Shown here in pieces: positions 23,518 through 35,020 of a stretch of 64,000 nucleotides of DNA. The stretch lies in NCBI GenBank assembly GCA_015179025.1, contig WHUX01000046.1, forward strand, positions 124,001 to 188,000. Reading direction: 5' to 3'. The number at the start of each line of letters is the position of its first letter. Position 1 is the first letter of the stretch. The notes below the pieces were generated by a model that saw only the letters and a program-made list of their open reading frames with translations, did no database searches and had not been told where the DNA came from. The stretch is from Terfezia claveryi (taxonomy: Eukaryota; Ascomycota; Pezizomycetes; Pezizales; Pezizaceae). The translations under genes and the position numbers were made by a program.

Positions 23518-26394
23518 CTACACAATCCCATACACCCTTCTCGCTCCCCAAAAGCACATAACCGCAAACACCACCAGCGCCCCAAGTATACCCCAAAACC
23601 ACTGCAGCCCCTCCACATCCTGCCCCGGCACCAAAACATTCATCCCCCACAAGCCCGTAATAATATTCATCGGGAGGACAATCGTTCCCAGGACCGTCAA
23701 CCGCCCCAATACATCCGCCGTCCTCTCCTGCCTCTGATTCATCTGGATATTAATCTGTGCCAAGTAATTGCTATGGCTCCTCGAGAGGATCTTCTCGTAA
23801 TGATTGAGATTCGCCACCATCGTGACAATATGATCCTGAATATCGCCCAGATACAAGCCGATTTCGCTGCGGGGAGCAACCTCCCATTGCTCGTTACACC
23901 GCTTAGCGAAGCCCTTGATTACGTCGGCTTTATTCCCCAAAAGTCGATACAGGCCCATGACCTTCTTACGGCAGTCGCCCACCCGTTTGAGCATGTTACC
24001 CCCTCGGGAAGCGTCCGGGGGTGGGTTGTGTGTTGTTGAGGAGGAGCTGGAGGGATGGGTAGGGGAGGAGGGAGGGGTGGATGGGGAGTCTTCGGGGGAG
24101 ACATGGAGCTGTAGGATCTGCTCGTCAATGTCGTCGACTTCGTCTTCGATGGACTGTATTAGGGGGGCAAAAGCGTCGGTGATGTCGTCGATGAGTGCAT
24201 ACGAGATCCAGTCGGCGGAGACGGTGATGTAATCTTTGAGTTGGCGGATGCGGCGGCGGACGTTTGCCGGATGGGGTGTGAGGGAAAAGTGAAACTTATC
24301 TCTGCGTATCAGTACACCATGCTTGGAGGTGTTTTTTTTTTTTTTTTTTTGGGGGGGGCGGATATATGAAGCTTACACTGATAACTCCATCCCTAAACAC
24401 CACAACATAGATATTGACCGGATCCAGATAATCCTCACTCCGCATATCCTGTTCAAAACTCTTATAACTAACTAAATAATAACTCCTAAAAAGCTCCACC
24501 TTCTCCCTCGCCTCCTGCATCATTATATCCTCCGCGGTCAATGGATGAATTCCAAACGCCCTGCTCAAAATTTTCATCTCTGCGTCTGTGGGGCTGAGTA
24601 CATCGAGCCAAAACGTTGGTCTACTGCCCACGATCGTCACCTGCTCCTCATGCGCCGGACTCGCCCCCCGCTCGGCGCCAGCAAATTCCCCTGCTGCTGC
24701 TGCTGCTGCTGTGGCGGCGGCGCCTGCATCTCCTCATCCTCCCAACCCTCATGGTCCTCCTCACACTTTCTCGGCTCTGGGAGGAACAAATCCGCAAACG
24801 TCTGCCCCGGTAGCAACAACTCACTAATGGTATGGGCATGAATCGTCGCGGGTAACTCATCATTAAAATACGTAAACCTATACGGCGCGTCCTCCTCCTC
24901 ACGATGCCAGAGGTTGGTACGGAGATTTGGTCGCAGCCGGCCATTAACGTATACTGGCTCATTAGTCTTTTTTGCACGAATCCCCTCGCTGCGCTGCTCT
25001 TTTTCTTCCCGAGACCATTCTTCCAAGACGGACAGGTCCGGCAACCCCCGTGTGATCCTACGCCCTGTGCGGGGATCATGGTGGGCGCCGGGGTGGGAGG
25101 GGGAGTGGATAGAGCTGCATTCGTCGACGGGGAAACAGACGTCTTCCTCGGCGCGGAGCAGCGTCGGTTGTCTACCCATTGGAGCTCCCTCTGGTGGAGT
25201 TGATGCTGTGCTCTGCGTGCCCTGCGCGCTAGCACCCCCAGTACCACCCATTCCTTCAATGTCAATAACCACCCCCTCAGGCCGTGATAGTCTCTCTCCC
25301 AGCGGATGCGTTCCATCAAGATATAAAGCCGGCTCCAGCCTTGGGCTCGTAGGCACCGACGGGGGAAAGTTGACAGAACCGTAGTTCATTCCACCGCCAA
25401 CTGACGCTCCTAGCAGATGTGAATCTCTTCTAGGAATATCCATGATTGACCTCCCATCTGTACTCCTGGCACAAGCCCCTCCTGTACGAGACCTCCTATC
25501 ACCACCACCAAGCAGTCGTGTACTCTCTCCGTGCTCTTCCCCAGAATCATATGGGCTCTCATCACTCTCCGTTCCGTGATGTCCCCATCGCTGCCTCAAA
25601 GCCGGCCTACTCCTTGCTTTCCCAGAACTAGTGGTCCCTCCGGGACTCGTGACATAGACTCTTGGATCTCTTGCGCCCGAAGGGGTTGGTTCCTCCCTCT
25701 CCTTTTCTACCTCACCAAAACCCGTTCCTGGGAACTCCTCACCCAAATGCCACCCCTGTCCCTATCCCACCCCAACCTGCGCAGTACTACTCCTCCTTGG
25801 CCGCATATAATGTTGGTCTCTATGATCCAGCAGTGCATTCGAGTCCAAACTGGTATTACTCAGATTCAGCCCACTCAGCCCATAGAGGCCTGCACTTATT
25901 CCGCCAACACGGCCGCCCCAACCCACCTCCACCGCCGGTACCATCCTGTGGGCGCGCGGCTCGGGTGAGATGGGGCGAGGAGGAAGTTGGCCCGTGGTGG
26001 ACGTGGGCATGGGAGGTCTGCTGCTCGGGCTGGAAGGGCTGGTTGGTGTAGTTTGGGGGGGGTTCGACTCCGGCGTGGATTGCCGCCGGAGTGGCCATGG
26101 TGTGGCGAGGGGGGCGCGGCGGCCGTGTTGGTGTTGGTGGTGCTGGTGGTGGCGGGGGAATTGGCGGGGCGGGCATGTGAGCGGGGGTGAGGAGGGTGGC
26201 GGCGGTGGCGTTGGTGATGGTTGTGGGGAGGCGGGAGCGGAGTCGGAGGCAGTTGAGGAGGAGGAGGAGGAGGAGTACCGGGGGGAGGAGGCGGACAAAG
26301 GAGAGCCTGCGTTGAGCGGTGAGCCGAGGGGGGAAGGGGGCCCTCCATTTGTTTCCTTCGATTGCTTCCGTCTGGGTCTTCCCAGCGCCTCAGC
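23518..26394 (-). CDS. CorA-type magnesium transporter (Mnr2/Alr family)
   Basis: Proposed exons (leftwards) are ~26394-25860, 25727-24747, 24690-24377 and 24294-23518, about 870 aa. The last three junctions keep phase and join conserved sequence: FWLDVLSPTDAEM, FGIHPLTAEDIMMQEAREKVELF, YLDPVNIYVVVFRDGVIS then FHFSLTPHPANVRRRIRQLKDY, and SADWISYALIDDITDAF. Two C-terminal membrane helices carry the GMN selectivity motif 42 residues from the end, so the pore is intact. The family transports Mg2+ at the plasma membrane (Alr) or vacuole (Mnr2). The N-terminal 400 residues are Pro/Ser-rich and disordered. The 5' end is uncertain: the first open frame has no ATG and starts after an acceptor-like TTTGACAG, so a further upstream exon probably carries the start. 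The 56-bp intron at 24691-24746 abuts a (CAG)7 tract and is the least certain. Confidence 0.88.
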
Positions 26395-27175
26395 TGTCAA
26401 ATACGGAACCGAATGCTAAACCGCAATGCCACTCGTTACTCCCTTGCTGAGATCCGCAGAAGTACTGTCGCCACAGCCGGCCTTTGGGGTGCTGGGCCCA
26501 CACTTCTTGGGTTGATGCCTGGCTTCGGCTGCTGCTCACCACGTAAGCAGGCAGAGTATCAGTATCACAGCGTAGGGATTGATGTTTTGGGGGGGGAACG
26601 GGCCACAGGTAAGGTACGGTGCGATGCGGTGTGATGCGATGCGATGTGGTGTCAGTCTCTTCTTGCTGCCTGCTGATTAACGTGACCTCATTATAACAAA
26701 CCTTCTGCAAGATTCCCCCCCCAAATCAAATTGCCCCATCTCCAATCGCCGGCGTCATCCTCCCAATTGCGCTGGCAAGTGGGTACTTCACGGCCACGGC
26801 CGCTGGTGAGGGAGCTCTCCATCTCTACACAACTGTATATTATGATAAATTATATATCGCCGTATCGGGGGAGTCTGCCATAGCCGTGGACCGTTGTCAC
26901 GTCACAGTCACAGTCACAGTCACAGTCACAGTCACAGTCACAGTCACAGTCACAGTCACAGTCACAGTCGCACAGTCACAGTCACAATTCACAGTCACAG
27001 TCACAATTCACAGTCACATCGATCCCAGCCTACCGTCTACGCATAATAATAAACAATGCCCCTTCCAATCAACGTTGTAGTAGTATATACGGTGGATTAA
27101 CTCGCTGTCCGAGTATAACGTCCCATCCCCTCTGCCTCTGCCTCTCCTTCAACCCCCCCCCCCCCCCCAAAACAC
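26395..27175. other. Spacer with hexanucleotide minisatellite
   Basis: It holds the presumed missing first exon and promoter of the CorA gene, a CACAGT repeat array (26901-27017) and a C tract (about 27153-27168) just downstream of the coatomer zeta stop. Confidence 0.6.
26901..27017. repeat. (TCACAG)n minisatellite
   Basis: About a dozen perfect hexamers from 26902 are followed by interrupted copies with inserted CG, AAT and TC variants up to 27017. Confidence 0.95.
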
Positions 27176-27962
27176 CTACAACCCCTGCCTCAGCCTCTCC
27201 CTCAGCTGGTTCCTCCCATACTCCCACGCATTCAACAGCCCCTGCTCACTCAGATCCAAATTCCTCAATCCCGCCGCCCCTCCCACCTCCTGTGTCGGTG
27301 CACGGGAGACCCTACTCGCGACGGCCACGGGCTCCGTCTCAAGGATGATTCCATCGTCGAGAATCTCGTCAAGGCAGAGGGTTACGAGGTCGTAGTTCTC
27401 CAGGAGCGTGCGTCGGTCGGTGTTATTCCTGTGGTCCGACAAAACGTGTCAACATAACATCCCCCCACTATGTAGCCTCGTCGTGTAGCCTCGTCGTGTA
27501 GCCTCGTCGTGTGTGTGTGTGTGTGTGTGTGTGTGGAGTGAGAATGAGTAATGCGGAGGGAGGGGAAATAGCAGTCTTACTTCAACAAGATGTTCAACGC
27601 ATCCCTCCACCCCAACAGCACATGCCACAGCAGCATCTCATTCTCCTGTGCGCCCCCCACAACATACATGGCCACATCCCCCTCCTGCTTAAACACCACA
27701 ATCTTGTTATCGTACAATATAATATCCCCGGCGCCGGGCTGGGATGCAGGCTTTTGCGTTTTTGCGTGCAGGCCTTTCTCGAACGATTTTTGAAGCGCCA
27801 CGGTCGGGTAGGGGTTGAGCTCGGTGGGGGTTGTGGAGGCTGGGGTGGTTGCGGAGGCCGAGTGCGGGGGACGTAGTATTTTGCGAGGATGCGGGTGCCG
27901 TCCGAGACGGAAAGGAGGAGGACTGCGGCTACGGAGAAGATGGAGACGGGGGCGGTAGGCAT
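27176..27962 (-). CDS. RET3: Coatomer subunit zeta (COPI), with an apparent one-base frameshift
   Basis: Exons are 27962-27581 and 27428-27176; the 152-bp intron holds a (GT)n tract. Exon 1 begins MPTAPVSIFSVAAVLLLSVS and reaches RILAKYY. The remainder of the family (NPYPTVALQKSFEKGL, DIILYDNKIVVFK, VAMYVVGGAQENEMLL, ALNILLK) is in the next frame, then exon 2 gives RRTLLENYDLVTLCLDEILD and DGIILETEPVAVASRVS. The coding total is 635 nt, one short of a multiple of three. The shift maps to the five-G run 27866-27870 (C5 in coding sense); one more base would give 211 aa, the usual size. Zeta is a longin-fold subunit of the COPI F-subcomplex in Golgi-to-ER retrograde vesicles. The gene is essential in yeast, so an assembly error is likelier than loss. 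A 53-nt intron (GTCCCC...CGAG) is a weak alternative. Confidence 0.9.
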
Positions 27963-28499
27963 TTCGGTCTGGTTGCGGGGTAGAGGGATTGTATGTAGTT
28001 GATCTTTCGATGGAGGCCGTGAAGAAGCAGCAGGGGAGGTGTATGCTATGGTATGGTGGGCGATGTCGAGAGCTTTGGAGGAGGGGGTTGTTTCGGCGGA
28101 GGACAGCTTGCGAGCATGCCAGTCCATCTGAACGATACGATCGATACATACAGCACAGCACAACACCAACTAGCATCACCCGCAATTGCCTTCTCCCCCG
28201 CACTGTTCTATTCTTCGCCTCCCATCAGCTCCATCTCCTCAAGCCCCATCCCTCGCCTCCTGTCCGTGCGATACCTCTCTTCCTTCTCACTTCTCTTCTC
28301 CCTTCTCTTCAGCATCCCCGCTGCCGCCAAGCGTCCCCGCCAAGCACTGCCAAGCAACACCACCCCCAACGTGCCTACATCACGTGTCGATAAGCGATAC
28401 GCCCATCTCACCGAAACTTTTTTACCGCCCCCAAAATTACCACGCAATAACAACCCCCCCTCCCCCGGAAACACACACACAAAAAACAGCGGTGCAACA

Positions 28500-31400
28500 A
28501 TGCCCCCAATACTCCACCGCACGCCCACCCGCCTACTCACAACCACCCTCACTACTACCACCACCGTGCACCACTACTCCCGCACAATCTACACCTCCTG
28601 CCTCTCCCGCCAGCCCCGGTTACCCTCAATTGCGTCCTTGTCCATCAGCCGGCGGAGATGGGCGTCGGTCGGGGGCAGAGCGGATAGGTATGAGCCGCCG
28701 AGCCGCGAGGAGAGGTTGAGGGCAGCAGCGGGGAGGGATTCAGCACCGATTCCAAGACTGGTGCCACCAGTGGCAGGGAGGAGTGGAGGAGGTGGTACTG
28801 CGTGGGGAGGAGGGAGGGCTGATAGCTTTGCTGGTGTGAGGGAGAGGGATGCACGCGGCCAATGGTATAGAGGTCATGATAGAGATGGCAGTGACAGAGA
28901 GAGTAACAGAGGCCCAGTTGGCAATGCAGCTCGATACACAGGCCCCCGGCGGCGCCTCCCCAACCCGGCGCCCCCCCCCTCGATAAGGCCCTCGACTCTC
29001 CATAGCGAAACCTACATCCCCCAGCTGAACCACGACGAGCTCGGGTCCATCTTCTCCCAAGAGGTACCCTCCCCTCCACCTCCAAACGACCCTCTTCCCG
29101 CCACCCCATCCATCTCAACAACCCCCACTAATCTCCCCTTCCTCCCCAAACTTAGCTCTTCGTCTTCCGCTGCGACGTCTCCGCGGCGCTAATCACCAGC
29201 GCCATGTCCGCCTACCCCCGGCTTAAATCCCTCTCCCTCCTACATCCCAGCGACATCTCGAACCTCTCCCGGCAGCTGCACAATCGCTTCCGTGCAGACC
29301 ACTTACCCAGCGCCATCCTCCCACATGTCCAAACCCTCATTACCGACCTCAAATCCGGCTCCATCCCCGGCCACCCCCTCGCCTCAGTGCACATCCTCTC
29401 CTGCCTCAAAGACATGTCGCACTTACCCCTCGCCATCTGCTTCTGGGACTGGCTCAAGCAGCAGTCGACCGACCACACGGATGCTCGCGTCTATGGGGCC
29501 ATTATCGAGGCCCTCGCATTTGCAGGCGAGCCCCTCCCCGTCCTGGAAAATCTCTACGACGAAGCCTTCCAGCGGTATTCCAACAACAAAAACATCTCTC
29601 CCACGGTCGCCCGCGAAACCGGCGCAACGCACATTATGCTCCTCCAAGGGATCATCACCGCTCGGGTTCTTAACGGCGAATGGCGGTCCGCCTACGAAGC
29701 CCTCGACCTCGTCCTCCGGCTCTACCCCACCGCTACCCCAGCGCGCGTCTACGAGCTATTCATCTACGACCGCCCCCCGCCCGAGGCGTTCACAGTGTTT
29801 CTTCTAGCCTGCCGTGCGGGCAACCCTCCGAAACCAACCGTCCTCACGGCCCTTCTTAACGATCTATGGGAATACACCCGGGACGCGGCGGCAATGGTGC
29901 GGGCGTGCTGGGCGTATGCAGGCGCAGGAGGGATGTTGTCGAAAGAACACCTCAACACGCTGATCAAGGGAATTCTTCTCTCCTGGCCATATCCGCCACC
30001 CCCACCACCCCAACCCCGCCAGGGATTGGAGGAGGGCTCGGAGGTAGATGAACCCCCCCCAAAAAAACTCCCCCAAACCACTACCACCACCACCACCTCC
30101 TCTTCCTCGACGTCCTCCTCCTTCACGACCCTCCTCTCCTCCATCCGCGCACTAATCACCGCCTTCCGCGGGCAAAATATCCTCATCGATAGCAGCACAT
30201 TCAACACGATAATCTCCTGCGGGGGGAAGCTCTCCCGGGGGGACCTCGTACTTGGCGGGCTGCGCGACATGCTCACTCTCAACATTCGACCCACCGACAT
30301 AACTTTCCGCAACCTCGTGATTGTCAGCGCAAACCTGCAGGACCCCGTGCAGCTCCGGGAGTCCTGGGGGATGATTGTCCAGCAAAAGCACCAACTCCGG
30401 GACCTGCGTGTCTCGGAGCAAAAGCAAAGAGCCCTAGGCGGCGGGGTGGTCGATACCTTTTTATCGTGGGATCTCAAGGACTGGCAGGCGCTGGTGAGTA
30501 CTAGCTATGCCTTGGGGAAAGAGGCTTTTGCGAAAGCGGAGCTGGAGAAGTTCAAGAATGAGATGGATCCAAAACTGTACACGCGGGTGTCGAGTTACTT
30601 TGCGTTTGCAGATGAGGGAGGGTTGGAAAAGAAAACGCCAGAGGGGAATTTTTTCGGAGAAACAACTCGGGATAAGAATACATTTCCCCCAAACCCGTTA
30701 CACGCAACGTTCAATCTAGAAAAAATAATTCTTGAGGTCACTAGGCTATTACAGACATTCAAATCATCTACTGTAATCCCTTTCTCTCCACCAAAAGCCT
30801 CCACCAGCGGAAGCACGGCCACCCCCTCATCCGAGCCCAACTCTACCACATCCCCCTCCTCTTTGGCTAAAACTACCACCTCCATGCCCAAAGAATCTGA
30901 CCCCCGAATCCCCCCATACCTCGAAATCGACATGTACCTCACCAGCCCCAGACATCCCCCCTTCCCCACCCCCGCCTCCAAGAAATATACAACCAACTCC
31001 TCAGCACCTCCCCCTCCCCCTACAGCGGGCAATCCCCCAGATACCTCGGCCCAGGTGTCAATAACGACGCCCACAACCACTCCACAACCGGCTATACCCT
31101 TCGTGAGCTCCGTTTCCAAAACTGGGTGACTGTAAACAGACTTCTCTTTGAGGCCGAGCTCCACCAGCGTCGTACGGAAGCCAAAGCACGCCAGGACATA
31201 ATCCGAAGTGGATCCTTCATCCCTATGAACACAGCCAAGCAGATAATGTGGAAGGATGAGCAGATTAGGGAAAGGGTTAGGCAAGTAGAGGAGAAAGCTA
31301 GGGAAGGGTTAGCGAAGGGTGAGGATGTTGATGTTGATGTCAGGAGTGGGAGAGTCGTGAGGAGGAACGAGGAGGCTTGGGAGAAGGCGATGAAGGAGGT

Positions 31401-33473
31401 GAGAGCGGAGGAGTGGGAGATTAGGAAGCTCCTCGGTGGTGGTGGGTTGGCATGGGCGAGTGAAGAGAAGGTTATTGCACCAGAAATATTTGATAAGAAG
31501 GTGGAGGTGGCTGCGGCGGAAAAGCCTGTGTCGGCGAAAGAGAACGATGGGGAGGACGCTAAAAATAACGTGGAAGTGAAGGTGAAGGTCGAATCCGCTG
31601 AAAAGCTTGAAAAGCCAACACCCAAGACCTCAATAAGTCCCGAAACTACCCGGACACCACCAACTCCATCTCCAAAACCAGCTACCACACCTTCTACACC
31701 TTCACAACCTAAGCCAAACTCTACAGCCTCTGCCCCAGCTCCCACACGAATTTCGGCTTCACAAAAGTCGTCTGCGTCAGCAGTTGCTCCCATATCCCCT
31801 CCTCGAGGCTCAGCTCCAATTGCAGCTACTGCTGGTGCCTCAGCCGGGTCAGGGCCATTGGGTCCACCATGGCCGACAGTCCCTTTTATCCCCAAGCCCA
31901 AGGCCTCGCCGATTGAGATAATTGAGGAATTGAAACCGGTGGAGTCGCAGGTGAAAAAGGCCGAGCCAAGTGAGAAAGCTGATGAAAACTCCGTTGTGCC
32001 GGGGGGGCCTTGGCCAACAGTCCCTTTAATCCCCAAGCCCGAGGCCTCGCCGATTGAGATTTTTGGGGAATTGAAAGCGGTGGAGTTGCAGGTGAAAAAG
32101 GCCGAGCCAAATGAGAAAGCTGATGAAAACTCCGTTGTGCCGGGGGCGCCTTGGCCAACAGTCCCTTTAATCCCCAAGCCCGAGGCCTCGCCGATTGAGA
32201 TTTTTGGGGAATTGAAAGCGGTGGAGTTGCAGGTGAAAAAGGTCGAGCCAAGTGAGAAAGCTGATGAAAACTCCGTTGTGCCGGGGGGCCTTGGCCAACA
32301 GTCCCTTTAATCCCCAAGCCCAAGGCCTCGCCGGTTGAGATTTTTGGGGAATTGAAAGCGGTGGAGTTGCAGATGAAAAAGGCCGAGCCAAATGAGAAAG
32401 CTGATGAAAACTCCGTTGTGCCGGGGGGGCCTTGGCCAACAGTCCTTTTTGTCCCGAGAACTAAAGCTCTTCCAGAGGAGGTGACAAAGGTAATAAAGGA
32501 GGGTAAGAAGGAGGAGGCGAAGAAGCAGACTAGGCCTGAGAAGAGGTTAGAGAAGAAGTCGAAGAAGGATAAGGAGGCGAGCGAGGAGGTGACAAAGGTA
32601 ATAAAGGAGGGTAAGAAGGAGGATGCGAAGAAGCAGACTAGGCCTGAGAAGAGGTTAGAGAAGAAGTCGAAGAAGGATAAGGAGGCGAGCGAGGAGGTGA
32701 AGGAGGTGAAGGAGAGGAAGAAGAAGGAGAAGGGGGCGGCAAAGAAGGCCAAGACAAGCAAGAATGCCAACAAGGAAGCCAACAAAGAAGCCGTTGCAAA
32801 GGAGCAGTCCACAAAGGACAGTGGAAAACCACAGCCCAAGGAAGAGATAGTTGTTCCCGCGGCTAGTGTCGCAGAGGCTGCTGTTGCTATCCCCAGCAAG
32901 CAGAACGCCGAGATAGGTTCAACCGAAGCCGGAACAGTCGAAAAGGCATTAACCGCAACAACCCCTAAGCCTGAACCCATTCCAGGCCCGATCAATCCAC
33001 CCTTCGTCTCTCCTCTTCTCCACGGCTCCCACATCACAGAAACCACAACGCCCACACCACAAGGGGCACCACCCTTACCTGAACAATTCCAGGAAGCAAT
33101 AGAAGAACTCGCTGCTCTGAGCGAAGCCGAGAATGAGCTAGCGGATATCTATGCCGAGCTATTTGCCGTGAATGAGAAGGTGTCGTCGGCTACTGTTGCC
33201 AACCCAACAGAAGTAGAACAACCAGTTGCGACTGTTGATCTTGAAAAGGATGGTGATGTAGCTGTTAAAGTTCCGCGAGGGGATCAGATCCCAGCGCTGG
33301 AACCTCCCCGCCCCTCGCCCACCACCACAGCACCAACACCTTCAACCCCCACACCACAAGAACCAAAGGAATCACACGTCGAACAACGAGTACGTGAAGA
33401 GGTGCCCCGCGGAGACGAACCTGAGGAGGCGGCTGGCACAGGTTCACGACCAGGGAAAGAAGAAAGTGAGTAA
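28500..33473 (+). CDS. Mitochondrial PPR-like helical-repeat protein with coding tandem repeats and a frameshift
   Basis: Proposed exons are 28500-29063, 29156-30933 and 31026-33473; both introns are 92 bp and phase-consistent. The N-terminus (MPPILHRTPTRLLTTTLTTT, many Arg/Ser, no acids) looks like a mitochondrial presequence. Exon 2 encodes helical, PPR-like sequence (DISNLSRQLHNRFR, DARVYGAIIEALAFAG, DSSTFNTIISCGGKLSRGDL, RPTDITFRNLVIVSANL), suggesting an RNA-binding factor for organellar transcripts. Exon 3 begins with TGYTLRELRFQNWVTVNRLL and a helical segment, then a Pro/Lys-rich low-complexity half. It contains four full 47-residue repeats plus a fragment (from 31867) and two 36-residue repeats (32475-32690). 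At 32283-32288 one G is missing relative to sister repeats, causing a stop at 32308-32310; the old frame resumes to 33473. The exact PPR family is not recognised. Confidence 0.7.
31867..32455 (+). repeat. 141-bp coding tandem repeat, four copies plus a partial fifth
   Basis: Units start at 31867, 32008, 32149, 32289 and (partial) 32430. Each encodes 47 residues beginning PWPTVPLIPKPEASPIEI and ending ADENSVVPG. The third unit is 140 bp instead of 141, because its G run at 32283-32288 has six G instead of seven. Confidence 0.95.
32475..32690 (+). repeat. 108-bp coding tandem repeat, two copies
   Basis: The copies start at 32475 and 32583 and differ by little. Each encodes a Lys-rich 36-residue block starting EEVTKVIKEGKKE and ending KSKKDKEAS. 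Confidence 0.9.
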
Positions 33474-34392
33474 GGGCGAGGGCGGCTACGCAGTCTAGAA
33501 ACAGGAGTCCAGTCCACAAAATGTCCATCAGAGCTAAGTGTGAAAGGCAAAGGCAGGTAAAAGTTAGGCGGCCAGGGGGGGGAGGGGGAAGGAGGGCGAA
33601 AGACAAGGATTACATACTGGTGGAGGGGAGGAGGAGGGGCGAGGAGGCGAAAGAAAATGTTTGGTATTTGTAATTTCGCATGATGGGTTCATGCCTTGTT
33701 CGGTAAATCGGTAAGTCGGGGGGGAATGGAAGAAAGGTATTTGTTACTTACTCTACCAGTTTCATATTCATGTGCATACCCTCCTCTCTTTGTATATACA
33801 TAATGGGGTACATCGTGGTTAATTTTACGCTGGTTTTATTTTCTTTGTATATATTGGTATAAACAGTAGATACTATATGTACAAGTAAGTTTATTGTGTA
33901 TTATGCAATTGTCGTGGTTGCATATGCAGCTATACATATGTACATGTCCTTCCGTACTTGGCTTTCCTTCAGAACAGGCTTCATTCGACCTCTTTCAGAG
34001 GTCGTTGTGCCAACCAGACTAGCTACATTCCCCTTTGCAGGAAGGGCTGCCTAAGGGACTGCCTTGTCAAGCCCTTCATCCCGTTATAATCAGTTGCCAA
34101 ATACATACCGTATGTCGGATGTTTGGAATGCATGCGTTCGGCAAAGAGCCGAAGCTGCATAACCGGGCTAACTTGTCCCTCTGCTTAGCCGCATTTATCC
34201 CACACACGTGACCTCCGCAGCCTGTCGCCAGGGCCCTGGTCCTACAGCAGCACCCCAGGTCCCACCACAACCACCCACAACTACAGCTTCCTCCCTAGAC
34301 ACATACCCCTCGGCTTGCCCCGCGAATCAACCTCCGTGAGCTCACAGTTCTATCCCTTCCCCCCCTCCGACAGCTCATCTACACGCATCAAT
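33474..34392. promoter_or_regulatory. Intergenic region upstream of the Rub1 gene
   Basis: This is the 3' end of the PPR-like gene and the Rub1 promoter. It contains one exact GTGCCAACCAGACTA repeat (34007-34021) with an upstream palindrome GACCTCTTTCAGAGGTC (33988-34003 region), and a CACGTG E-box at 34205-34210. Confidence 0.5.
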
Positions 34393-35020
34393 ATGCTCAT
34401 CAAGTACGTCCTTTCTCTCTCCCCCCCCAAACAAGCACCCCGCTGTCGGGTGGGTCAACCCAGGGATGTGGGAGACAGTTTAGCTGATTGTTTGAATGTA
34501 CGTATAGGGTCCGCACGCTCACCGGAAAGGAGATTGAGCTCGATATCGAGCCTGACTATAAAGTCTCCCGGATCAAAGAGAGGGTGGAGGAGAAGGAGGG
34601 GATTCCGCCGGTGCAGCAGAGGTTGATTTATGGTGGGAAGCAGATGTGAGATCCTAGATCCCCCCCATCCCGCCTGTTCCCCTCCGATACATGCCATGTT
34701 GTATCACCCTACACATGTCTAGTGGTGGAGCTCAGACTCTGGGGAGCTATAGGGCGGTGGTATCCAATCCGGATAGCCACTATAGCTACATGGAGCTGGA
34801 AGAACCTCACCCCGCTCTTGGCTAGGAGACAACCTGGGCCCTACTACTACCCCTGTCCACCACCACCACCACCTCACCTCCTTATTACCTGATATCTTCT
34901 TCAATATCCTAACTAACCCCTCCTTCCTACAGGGCCGATGATAAACTTGCCTCCCAATACAATCTTGAAGGTGGCGCCATGCTGCACTTAGTCCTCGCAC
35001 TCCGAGGTGGTTGCTGCTAA
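34393..35020 (+). CDS. RUB1: NEDD8/Rub1 ubiquitin-like modifier
   Basis: Exons are 34393-34403 (11 nt), 34508-34645 and 34933-35020, giving 78 aa with phase intact. The fold is ubiquitin-like: [61 protein letters not shown]. Ala72 (ubiquitin has Arg72) is the NEDD8-specific residue that directs use of the NEDD8 E1 (Ula1-Uba3). Two extra residues (CC) follow Gly75-Gly76 and must be removed by a UCH/Yuh1-type protease before conjugation to cullins by Ubc12. The tiny first exon encodes only MLI plus part of Lys4. The second intron is 287 bp, long for this window. There is no ubiquitin fusion or tandem array. Confidence 0.97.

Noticed and set aside
24648..25384. Long alternative frames on both strands across the CorA gene
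   Set aside because: High-GC shadow frames; only the minus-strand frame with conserved CorA sequence is retained.
27818..27870. A 53-nt GTCCCC...CGAG intron to explain the RET3 frame change
   Set aside because: The donor and acceptor are poor, and it would delete a Pro/Ser/Thr linker that other fungal zeta subunits keep in the frame seen after the shift; a homopolymer indel fits better.
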